Source: Planctomycetota bacterium
Lineage (GTDB): Bacteria; Planctomycetota; UBA11346
DNA: 16,229 nucleotides
Direction: 5' to 3'
NCBI GenBank assembly: GCA_024641365.1
Contig: JAHEDF010000032.1
Coordinates: forward strand, 1-16,229
The translations under genes were made by a program, and so were the position numbers. Shown here piece after piece: positions 7,713 through 14,741 of the stretch. The number at the start of each line of letters is the position of its first letter. The first letter of the stretch is position 1. The notes beneath the pieces were generated by a model. That model was not told where the DNA came from. It searched no databases and worked only from the letters and a program-made list of their open reading frames with translations.

Positions 7713-8796
7713 GGTCGGCGGCTAGATCCTCGACTGCTTCTAAGCCGAAACACAAACGTACTAATCCGCGATTAAGGCCAATGTTATTTTTTTGTTCATC
7801 ATCAAGTGAGGCGTGACTTCCGCTGTACGGTTGTGCGACCATTGATGTCACAGCGGCCATTCCCGTACCCGTGTCAAAAAGTTGTAATGCAGCAATGATG
7901 TCATCATAGCAATGCAGATATGCTGAACGTAATTGTACAAATACGATGCCGCCGTAATTGTCTAATTGACCATCACCAATAAGCGGGAAATCGACGCGTT
8001 CGACAGCGGAAAATGTACGCAGTAATTCCACCAATTGTTTGGTGACGAGAGCATGTTCACGCATCCGCAACGGAAATGTTTTTAAACTGCGCGTGAGTAA
8101 CCAAGCGCTATGCGGATCGAGATTGGCTCCGTGATAAAATCGCCGTTCTCGCAACCAAGAGGCGAGATCGCTATTATTGCATAATAAAATGCCACCCATG
8201 ACATCGCTGTGACCAGAAATAAATTTAGTCGCGCTATGTAAAACGATATCAGCGCCATGTTGCAATGGTTGTTGGAATAAAGGTGTAGCCCAGGTACCGT
8301 CTACTGCGACCAATGCTTGTGGATTTGCGCGTTTAGCAGCAGCACTCACAGGTGCAATCGGTACGGTACGTAAAAATGGATTCGTTGGTGTTTCAAAAAT
8401 AACTAAGCGCGTGCTAGCAGGCATTTGTGCAAGTTGCGTTGGGTCATCAAGATCCAACATCAGTAATGTAATGTGACGTTCATCAATTTGTTGTTGGAAT
8501 AAACGCAAACTGCAGCCATACATCAGTCGATGGCAAACCAAGGTATCACCAGGACGGAGCAGACCCATGAGTAATGAGAGGGCTGACATGCCGGTGGTAA
8601 CAGCTAAGGCGTATTGAGCATTTTCCCAAGCAGCCATCGCCTGCTCAAATTCGCGCACATTGGGATTATCTTTTCGGCTATAAAAAAAATCAGATCCCGA
8701 TTGAAAGGCAGCGGTTTGAAAAATAGGCGAGGCGGTCGGTTTGCTGCCGTCGATGTTGGTTTTTTGCCGTAATGCGCGTGTGTTGCGATGAGTCAT
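7660..8796 (-). CDS. PLP-dependent trans-sulfuration enzyme (Cys/Met metabolism family)
   Basis: A 378-aa cytoplasmic enzyme of the cystathionine gamma-synthase / gamma-lyase / methionine gamma-lyase family. The PLP-binding lysine is Lys191 in HSATKFISGHSDVMGG. YSRKDNP (Tyr39, Arg41) matches the phosphate-binding YSR of the neighbouring subunit, TTGMSAL (67-73) the cofactor loop, Asp166 the ring-nitrogen aspartate, ETPTNP (135-140) a family mark, and LVRLCFGLE (Arg347) the carboxylate-binding arginine. The usual DNTxATP reads DGTWATP here, so Asn is replaced by Gly beside the key aspartate. The reaction (synthase or lyase) cannot be told from sequence. The start ATG overlaps the radical SAM gene's stop as ATGA, so the two are translationally coupled. 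Its 3' end overlaps the Lgt-like gene. Confidence 0.9.
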   Translation of the reverse strand: MTHRNTRALRQKTNIDGSKPTASPIFQTAAFQSGSDFFYSRKDNPNVREFEQAMAAWENAQYALAVTTGMSALSLLMGLLRPGDTLVCHRLMYGCSLRLFQQQIDERHITLLMLDLDDPTQLAQMPASTRLVIFETPTNPFLRTVPIAPVSAAAKRANPQALVAVDGTWATPLFQQPLQHGADIVLHSATKFISGHSDVMGGILLCNNSDLASWLRERRFYHGANLDPHSAWLLTRSLKTFPLRMREHALVTKQLVELLRTFSAVERVDFPLIGDGQLDNYGGIVFVQLRSAYLHCYDDIIAALQLFDTGTGMAAVTSMVAQPYSGSHASLDDEQKNNIGLNRGLVRLCFGLEAVEDLAADLKQAFAGLRPAAPNCDV

Positions 8797-10193
8797 GCTT
8801 GGAATGTCGGTAGCGGGCTGCTGTCACTGCGTTGAGTTCCCAATTCGTTGACAACCGTTGGAAAATGTGCGCGATCAAAAACATCGAGTAAACTGATTTT
8901 GATTCCTTGTTCAGCACCAACTTCTACCCCATTTTCATTTGGACTTGATTTGGCAATGATGAAGCGGTGACTTTCATCTGGATCTAAATTAATGACAGTC
9001 CATTCAGTATTATTACCTATTGGGCTATATCGAATTTCACGTCTGGTATTCGCATCGTTACGTACCTGCACATGAAGTGAGCGTAGATCACCTTGCCACA
9101 GATGCGTTTGCATGTTCAGCATCTCTGGTGGTGGCGTGGCACACGTTGGACGAGGTGTTGCGTTTTCACCACGGATAGGTGCTGTGGTACCACAAGATAT
9201 GCAGTGATTATCTTTTAAACCAACACTGGTAGCCATCATGCCATAGCGTTCAATTAAGCGCGTCCCACAAACGCGACAGTTGGTATGTGTTGCTTCATGA
9301 TCGTAAACATTTCCCAGATAGACATGTTGGACACCGAGATCTAAGGCAATGTCTCGCGCTCGTTCCAGACGCGGGATTGGTGTGCGTACTGAATCAGTCA
9401 TTTTATAGTCGGGATGGAAACGGACAAAATGTAATGGTACGGCAGCATCTAATTCGTCGATTACAAAACGGGCAATTGAACGCGCAGTATTTTCATCATC
9501 AGATAAATCTGTCACCATCAGAGTGGATAATTCTAAATGGCGGCCTGAACGATGGACTTGTTTTATGCCCGCAAGGACAGGTGCTAATTCAGCTTTTGTC
9601 AATTTACGATAATAGACAGGATCCATAGATTTAAGCGATAATGAAAAAATATCTATGACAGAAATTAATTCATTGATGGCAGCTTCACTGATATAAAAAG
9701 ACGATTTATATAAATTGATCAACCCGTGACGTTTAGCCAGCGCAGCGGTCTCCGTTACAAATTCGTGCCACACCACCGGATCATTGTAGGTCCACGATAA
9801 TACTTTTATACCATGACGTAAGGCGAGGTCGACAACACCTTGTGGTGTATAATGAAAAACATCATGATCAGAAACCTGTTTTGCTTGCGATGTTTTCCAA
9901 TTATGACAATACGAACAATTCATCATACAACCAATATTACCCATTGAGAGAATACGACTACCGGGCGCGTAATGATAAACGGCTTCGGTTTCGATCATTT
10001 CTTCGGTGGCATGTACCGACTTGCCATAATTGTAGCTAACTAACTGACCGTCACGATTGCCACGCACGCCGCAAAATCCGTGTTGATCAGGACGCATGAC
10101 ACAATGACGTGGGCATAATCCGCAGCGAACGCGCCGATCTTCTAAAGTGGTGCCAAAACGAGCCGGATGAAAGGTGGAACGCCACGTGGACAT
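8793..10193 (-). CDS. amrS: AmmeMemoRadiSam-system radical SAM enzyme with C-terminal extension
   Basis: A 466-aa radical SAM protein of the type encoded with AMMECR1 and MEMO homologues; the family's chemistry is unsettled. The cluster motif CMMNCSYC (Cys89, 93, 96) is the family's CxxxCxxC. The N-terminus has four more cysteines, CGLCPRHC (24, 27, 31) and GFCGVRGN (41). Radical-SAM core features include LSWTYNDPVVWHEF and HFVRFHPDYKM. A four-Cys zinc-ribbon-like segment follows (CRVCG at ~306-310, CISCG at ~331-335). Residues ~338-466 extend beyond the usual family length and look beta-rich with no family I recognise. I start at ATG 10191-10193; the frame runs to 10271 but would then overlap the divergent synthetase gene. 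No MEMO or AMMECR1 gene is in the window. Confidence 0.88.
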   Translation of the reverse strand: MSTWRSTFHPARFGTTLEDRRVRCGLCPRHCVMRPDQHGFCGVRGNRDGQLVSYNYGKSVHATEEMIETEAVYHYAPGSRILSMGNIGCMMNCSYCHNWKTSQAKQVSDHDVFHYTPQGVVDLALRHGIKVLSWTYNDPVVWHEFVTETAALAKRHGLINLYKSSFYISEAAINELISVIDIFSLSLKSMDPVYYRKLTKAELAPVLAGIKQVHRSGRHLELSTLMVTDLSDDENTARSIARFVIDELDAAVPLHFVRFHPDYKMTDSVRTPIPRLERARDIALDLGVQHVYLGNVYDHEATHTNCRVCGTRLIERYGMMATSVGLKDNHCISCGTTAPIRGENATPRPTCATPPPEMLNMQTHLWQGDLRSLHVQVRNDANTRREIRYSPIGNNTEWTVINLDPDESHRFIIAKSSPNENGVEVGAEQGIKISLLDVFDRAHFPTVVNELGTQRSDSSPLPTFQA

Positions 10194-10253
10194 GGCCGCA
10201 GGGTGTGTCTGTTTGCTAGTGGCGCAATAACAAAGAAATAGGACGTTGAGTCC
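10194..10253. promoter_or_regulatory. 60-bp divergent intergenic region
   Basis: With the preferred starts, the radical SAM gene (minus) and the synthetase gene (plus) are transcribed away from each other from this short gap, so both promoters must lie here or inside the coding ends. I see no convincing sigma-70-like hexamers. The only clear element is AGGA at 10240-10243, ten bases before the synthetase ATG. Confidence 0.3.
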
Positions 10254-12176
10254 ATGCAATCGCGACTCCAAACCGATGAATTCGCCGATTATGACGACAA
10301 GCTACAAGTGAATTTATCCTCCACCTGGGTAGATTTGGCTAAGCGTTATTTGGCATGGGAAAGACCGCCGCAACACGGTTTTGGAGGCACGTTTACGAAC
10401 GGTGACATACAGTGGTTTGCAGATGGATTACTTGATCCCACGGTGAGTTGTTTGGAACGTCATTTATCAATACACGGAGAAGATACTGCGTTGATCGCGA
10501 TTGGTGACGATCCGGATGAAATTATTCGTTGGTCATTTCGTGAGTTATTTACGCAGGTGTGCAAAGCGGCAAATGTTTTATCGACGCTTGGAGTAAAGCC
10601 TGGCGATACGGTGGGTATTTGTTTACCCAATATTCCTGAAGCCGCTGTAGCGATGTTGGCATGTGCGCGCTTGGGCGCCATACATGGGGTCGTGTTTGCT
10701 GGTTTTGGCGCATCAGCTTTAGCACAACGCTGGCAAGATTTAGGCTGTCACGTAGTAATTACGGCTGACATCATCAAACGTGGTGGTCGTACGATTGCAC
10801 TCAAAGAAACGGTAGATTGTGCATTACAAAAATGTCCATTAGTTACCACTGCATTGGTCGTCTGTCGTAGCGAAGTTACTTCCGTATGTACGCCACGCGA
10901 ACGTTGTTGGGATACTGAATTAGCATCAGCATTACCAACCTGTGCGCCTTATTTCCGTCCCGCTAACGCACCGTTATTTGTTTTACATACGTCAGGTTCC
11001 ACGGGTCAGCCAAAAGGATTAGTACAGAGTACCGCCGGATTTTTGCTGCATGCAGCAATGACTATGCAGGCAACGAGTGGTTACCAAGATGGTGATAATT
11101 ATGCGTGTCTAGCCGATCTTGGTTGGATAACCGGTCATGCCTATGTGCTTTATGGGCCACTGATTAATGGTGCACCTATATTTCTAGATGAGGGCACGCC
11201 ACTTTTTCCCGATCCACATCGGTATTGGCGTATCGTGGAACATTTCTCGCTGAATATTCTTTTCACGGTGCCTACAGCATTACGCATGATAGCAGAAAAA
11301 ACACCGCAGTTAAAGCCGGACTTTACCATATCATCTTTACGAACAATAATGTGTGCGGGAGAAATTCTCGATAAAGCAACGTGTGATTGGTTAGCGGATC
11401 AATTGCCGCACGTACAGATAATAAATATTTATGGTCAAACTGAAGCATCAGGTCATTTACTAGCAGGTCGCACTAACGGTGGGCAATCTAACCTCTCCTG
11501 CCCCGCTCTGCGCCCATGTCTTGGCATTCGAGTTGCGATCATTGACGAAAAAGGAGTCGAAATTAATGGCCATGGGAAAGGGCACTTAGTTATCAAGGAA
11601 CCGTGGCCGGGATTAGCGCTAACAATACTTGGGGACGATCAACGCTTTAAACGGTCATATTTTCAATCTCAGACTGGAAGGTATTTTACAGGAGATATTG
11701 CTGAACGTGATGATCATAATGAAATGACGATCATTGGGCGTAGCGATGAGGTGGTGAATATAGCAGGGCATCGTTTAGCGCCGGCAGAAGTTGAAGCGAT
11801 AACACGTACGATCCCAGGTATTCATGATGCCATCGCAGCTGCGATTCCGGATAGCGTACGGGGACACGTATTCATTTTATTTATTGTTTGCGAGCCCTTT
11901 AATTTGCCTGAGATTTTGAAGGCAATACGTCAGAAAATGCGAGAACAATTAGGCGCATTTGCCAGTCCACGTGCCATTGTGCCTGTCCCAAGAGTTCCAC
12001 GTACTCGTTCCGGGAAACCATTGCGCCGTTTATTAACAGCGTGTGTCCAGGGATTAGAAATAGGTGATATATCAACCTTGGCTGATGACACTATTATTCC
12101 AGAATTACAACAAGCATGGCAAGATTATTTAAGTAGTGGATTTAATGAACTGCCAACCACATCTCCTGGGACTTGA
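10254..12176 (+). CDS. Acetyl-CoA synthetase-like AMP-forming acyl-CoA synthetase
   Basis: A 640-aa adenylate-forming enzyme that activates a carboxylic acid to acyl-AMP and then acyl-CoA. The order is as in Acs: an N-terminal ACAS_N-like part (residues ~20-100, with WFADGLLDPTVSCLERH), P-loop TSGSTGQPKG (246-255), LGWITGHAYVLYGPL (289-303), YGQTE (393-397), FTGD (Asp481), IGRSDEVVNIAGHRLAPAE (494-512) and the acetylation-type lysine RTRSGK (Lys588). Total length matches Acs. The acetate enzymes' WWQTE motif reads YGQTE, so the Trp closing the acyl pocket is Gly, as in medium-chain synthetases; acetate may not be the substrate. AGGA lies ten bases before the ATG. The last 52 bp overlap the convergent dioxygenase gene. 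Confidence 0.9.
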   Translation: MQSRLQTDEFADYDDKLQVNLSSTWVDLAKRYLAWERPPQHGFGGTFTNGDIQWFADGLLDPTVSCLERHLSIHGEDTALIAIGDDPDEIIRWSFRELFTQVCKAANVLSTLGVKPGDTVGICLPNIPEAAVAMLACARLGAIHGVVFAGFGASALAQRWQDLGCHVVITADIIKRGGRTIALKETVDCALQKCPLVTTALVVCRSEVTSVCTPRERCWDTELASALPTCAPYFRPANAPLFVLHTSGSTGQPKGLVQSTAGFLLHAAMTMQATSGYQDGDNYACLADLGWITGHAYVLYGPLINGAPIFLDEGTPLFPDPHRYWRIVEHFSLNILFTVPTALRMIAEKTPQLKPDFTISSLRTIMCAGEILDKATCDWLADQLPHVQIINIYGQTEASGHLLAGRTNGGQSNLSCPALRPCLGIRVAIIDEKGVEINGHGKGHLVIKEPWPGLALTILGDDQRFKRSYFQSQTGRYFTGDIAERDDHNEMTIIGRSDEVVNIAGHRLAPAEVEAITRTIPGIHDAIAAAIPDSVRGHVFILFIVCEPFNLPEILKAIRQKMREQLGAFASPRAIVPVPRVPRTRSGKPLRRLLTACVQGLEIGDISTLADDTIIPELQQAWQDYLSSGFNELPTTSPGT

Positions 12177-12871
12177 CCTGGGGTCCAATCATTCAATGCC
12201 TGTAGCTGATCAGGATATAATGGCGTTAATAATTTCGTTTCAGCGGCTACAAACAGGATCGTCATAACGGCGCGCATGCGTGTCGTTACATTTGGTGGTG
12301 CACCATGAATAACCCAGCCATCATGAAATAGGGCATCACCTGCAGCCATCGCCCCAGCATTGACAATGGGAAAGTTTTCTTGGCTTAGATAAGTGGAGAA
12401 ATATTGTTGTGATTTTTCATTAATAGGCCAGTCACCTAATAACCCAGCTCGATGTGAGCCGCTAGCGTAGGTTAATGTCCCCATGTTCGTATCAATATTT
12501 TCTAAAGCCAACCACATGGTCAGGCAGCGGTTGCCAGGAACAGCCCAGTGTTGCGCGTCTTGGTGCCACGGCGTTGCGACCGCTCCAGGTTCTGAAAACA
12601 TGGCTTGATCATGGTACAGTCGTACGTGTTCAACGCCAAGTAAGTGCGCTGCTTTTGTGGCAAATTGGGATTGGTGTACAAATGCTGAGCAAATAGGATC
12701 ATGTACCCATAAATTACTAACCGGCATAAAGGCTGATTTAGTACCAGATTTACAGCGTGCTAATGTTTGCTGAGTTAATGCTTGGCGACTATCTGACAAC
12801 AAATTTGCATCAGCAACTTCGCGGCACAGGACCCAACCATTTTGTTTAAACGCAGCGTGATCAGAGATCAT
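12125..12871 (-). CDS. Phytanoyl-CoA dioxygenase (PhyH) family Fe(II)/2-oxoglutarate oxygenase
   Basis: A 248-aa soluble non-haem iron oxygenase. The iron ligands are WHQD (His103, Asp105) and His189 in VIHGAPPN, with Arg198/Arg200 downstream suited to bind 2-oxoglutarate. LYHDQAMFSEPG and the phrase TYASGSHRAG are typical of the family, as is the N-terminal FKQNGWVLCREV. I choose ATG 12869-12871 because it gives a family-like N-terminus and a four-base ATGA overlap with the stop of the upstream gene; the open frame extends 15 codons further to 12916. The substrate is unknown: family members hydroxylate acyl-CoAs, small amino acids such as ectoine, and secondary metabolites. Its tail overlaps the synthetase gene by 52 bp, so the two antiparallel genes may affect each other's expression. 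Confidence 0.88.
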   Translation of the reverse strand: MISDHAAFKQNGWVLCREVADANLLSDSRQALTQQTLARCKSGTKSAFMPVSNLWVHDPICSAFVHQSQFATKAAHLLGVEHVRLYHDQAMFSEPGAVATPWHQDAQHWAVPGNRCLTMWLALENIDTNMGTLTYASGSHRAGLLGDWPINEKSQQYFSTYLSQENFPIVNAGAMAAGDALFHDGWVIHGAPPNVTTRMRAVMTILFVAAETKLLTPLYPDQLQALNDWTPGQVPGDVVGSSLNPLLK

Positions 12872-13551
12872 TGAGCGACCAAAATAAAAGGGACTGCCAC
12901 AATGAAGGCGCTCCATCCACCCACGATGACAACCGCATCAGCAGGAACGGATACGATATAAGAAAATTTATTTAATTCGGCTAATATTGGGTGGCGGCGC
13001 ACATGCTGTGGAATAAGTTCCCATTTACCTTCCCGGATGTGATCTTCGTGATCACGATAGCGAAATGTCAGTGCAATTATATCTTTGTTCCAAATCGGTT
13101 CGACTAATATGTTTATTGGTAGACCGTCCTTATCAGTAAGCAATAAGTCATTAATTTTATCTTTATTTTTATCTTTTGAGTAGGAAGTGCGACGAAGAAT
13201 ATTTACGTAATGCCCATCAGCTTCAACTGGTTTTAAGTCTGCTTTTTCAACGACTTTTACCACTTTATTTGACCCTTCTTCGTAGTCAAAAACCAAGCCG
13301 GTATTTTCTGGACGCCCGTTTAAATAATCTTTTAATACTAAGTGATAAACTTTCCCGGTAGATGTGTGATCGACCTTGGTAATGAACAGGCGTGCGTTGC
13401 TAGGGGCGACTTCATCGCTGACAGTCCCACGTAAGGCCGCTGAGCGCTCATTTACGCGTGGAGTGAATATGGGAAAACATGCACAACCAATACCCCAGGT
13501 TAAAGCAAGTAAGAATAGTATGCTTATGCGTAGTGCGAGGGGAGTAAACAT
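12868..13551 (-). CDS. Hypothetical two-helix envelope protein (227 aa)
   Basis: No family recognised. Residues ~7-24 form a hydrophobic N-terminal segment ending in GIGCACF. Cys23 could be a lipoprotein cysteine, but GIG before it is a poor lipobox because position -3 is not Leu. The middle (30-200) is a charged, beta-strand-like domain with a Lys/Asp-rich patch (YSKDKNKDKIND). A second hydrophobic helix (about 202-226) ends the protein, so it is likely anchored at both ends with the middle outside the cytoplasm. It starts at ATG 13549-13551. Its stop overlaps the PhyH gene start as ATGA, implying co-translation, although an enzyme and an envelope protein make an unexpected pair. Confidence 0.65.
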   Translation of the reverse strand: MFTPLALRISILFLLALTWGIGCACFPIFTPRVNERSAALRGTVSDEVAPSNARLFITKVDHTSTGKVYHLVLKDYLNGRPENTGLVFDYEEGSNKVVKVVEKADLKPVEADGHYVNILRRTSYSKDKNKDKINDLLLTDKDGLPINILVEPIWNKDIIALTFRYRDHEDHIREGKWELIPQHVRRHPILAELNKFSYIVSVPADAVVIVGGWSAFIVAVPFILVAQ

Positions 13552-13763
13552 GTTCGTATGAAATTCATCCTATAATTAAGTGGCGATATAAGAAGGTAGA
13601 AAATGTAAACTGCAGTGAATTTCTATAAAAGCGTTTATAAAGCAATCGTTGAACCCCAGGCGTCTAACGTTTTTGTCATCTGGTTTTGGCGAGATGTGCT
13701 AGCTTGTGATGTACCTAGGTGCGGGTGCGATGGTGGTACATAGGCGCGTGTAGCAAGCGTTGA

Positions 13764-14369
13764 TTATGAGACGCTCATGCCGGGATTGCGGATTTGCTGA
13801 ATGGTATCCCAGGTATCGTAGAGTTCACGCAAACAATTGCGCATATTCCCATCATGTCGATTGAATAAATCTTCACACAATGCAGTGGTGTAGGCATCTT
13901 TACTACCAGTTAATTGAAAAACTAAGAGGGCTAGTAATGCGGGCGAGGTTTTGTGCGCGCGCAGCAGTGGTAAACGACCCGTGACATGGCTGGTTGCTAA
14001 TACTCCACGATGGCGCTGGGTGGCACGACGAAAACGCCACCACAACAGCGGCGATATGCGATCAAGTCCATCAATGCTAATAATAGCATCAGGTGACGTT
14101 TGTTGCAGTTGTTCGCGCAACCATGACCACGACAGCCGTTGTGCTTCTTGCAATACCATGGTGTGAACGGGGATATTTTCAGTCTGAAAATACCGTTCTA
14201 ATTGTTCACGTAAGGTTGTTTTCCCACTGCCATGAGGACCAACCAAAACACCGCGACAATTTTGGGTAAAAAATTGCTTGGCTAACAATGCAAATTCCTG
14301 GTCAGTTATATGAAAAGGGATTGCCTCAATGCAACTCATACGAAATGGGTTTTCGTGAGCTGGAATCAT
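13764..14369 (-). CDS. Small P-loop (AAA-like) ATPase, 201 aa
   Basis: A single-domain nucleotide-binding protein. Walker A is GPHGSGKT (residues 44-51) and Walker B is AIISIDGLD (95-103), followed by a sensor-1-like LATSH (124-128). A C-terminal helical part has GNMRNCLRELYD (174-185), in the place of a sensor-2 helix. The Walker B has Asp-Gly in place of the Asp-Glu of most AAA+ hydrolases, so hydrolysis may be slow or the protein may act as a switch. A conserved-looking N-terminus (NPF at residues 7-9, then IEAIPFH) precedes the P-loop. It follows the arrestin-like gene by three bases, so it is almost surely in the same operon. I know no experimental function for this type. Confidence 0.82.
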   Translation of the reverse strand: MIPAHENPFRMSCIEAIPFHITDQEFALLAKQFFTQNCRGVLVGPHGSGKTTLREQLERYFQTENIPVHTMVLQEAQRLSWSWLREQLQQTSPDAIISIDGLDRISPLLWWRFRRATQRHRGVLATSHVTGRLPLLRAHKTSPALLALLVFQLTGSKDAYTTALCEDLFNRHDGNMRNCLRELYDTWDTIQQIRNPGMSVS

Positions 14370-14372
14370 AAT

Positions 14373-14741
14373 TTAATCGGCGGAGCCCATTTTAATTTCT
14401 TGCGCTTCTGGTGCGATAATAATGTTTACTTTGGGGATTGGTTCATTGTTATTACTTACTAATTCTAACGCCCAACGAATTGATACTAATTTACCAGAGC
14501 ATGAAGTAGGATGATTCGGAGCAGTAAACGCAAACGATTTTTCACCGCTGAGCGGACAATTGTTTTCCCGTATAGTTTCAACCACACCAATATCCTGAGT
14601 ACCCTTTCCTTCGGTGTAATAAAATAAACGTATTTCAACCCATTGAGGAGCTTCATCACAACGCCAACGCATACGACCACTGATGGTGTCTCCTGGACGA
14701 TACGCTTTGCTCTCATTATCACAGATAATTTCTAAACTCAT
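14373..14741 (-). CDS. Stand-alone arrestin-like beta-sandwich protein (122 aa)
   Basis: No signal peptide or membrane helix; probably cytoplasmic. The pattern fits one arrestin/Vps26-like Ig-type domain: YRPGDTI at residues 14-20, strand pairs with RMRWRC and WVEIRLFYY, then FAFTAPNHP, SGKLVSIRWALEL (82-94) and a closing strand VNIIIAPE. The same landmarks in the same order occur at the C-terminus of the preceding gene's product. Assignment to the arrestin-like fold is inference from pattern, not a database hit. The start ATG overlaps the upstream stop as ATGA, and the stop lies three bases before the ATPase gene, so all three should be made together. Confidence 0.7.
   Translation of the reverse strand: MSLEIICDNESKAYRPGDTISGRMRWRCDEAPQWVEIRLFYYTEGKGTQDIGVVETIRENNCPLSGEKSFAFTAPNHPTSCSGKLVSIRWALELVSNNNEPIPKVNIIIAPEAQEIKMGSAD

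Noticed and set aside
10194..10271. N-terminal extension of the radical SAM protein by 26 residues
   Set aside because: It would overlap the divergent synthetase gene by 18 bp and remove the only space for promoters; the family core starts well after the second Met.
12872..12916. 15-codon extension of the PhyH gene
   Set aside because: The downstream ATG gives an exact ATGA overlap and a family-like N-terminus.
13709..13741. Terminator hairpin after the ATPase gene (ATGTACC / GGTACAT)
   Set aside because: The stem is only 7 bp with a 19-base loop and no T-run follows on the minus strand.
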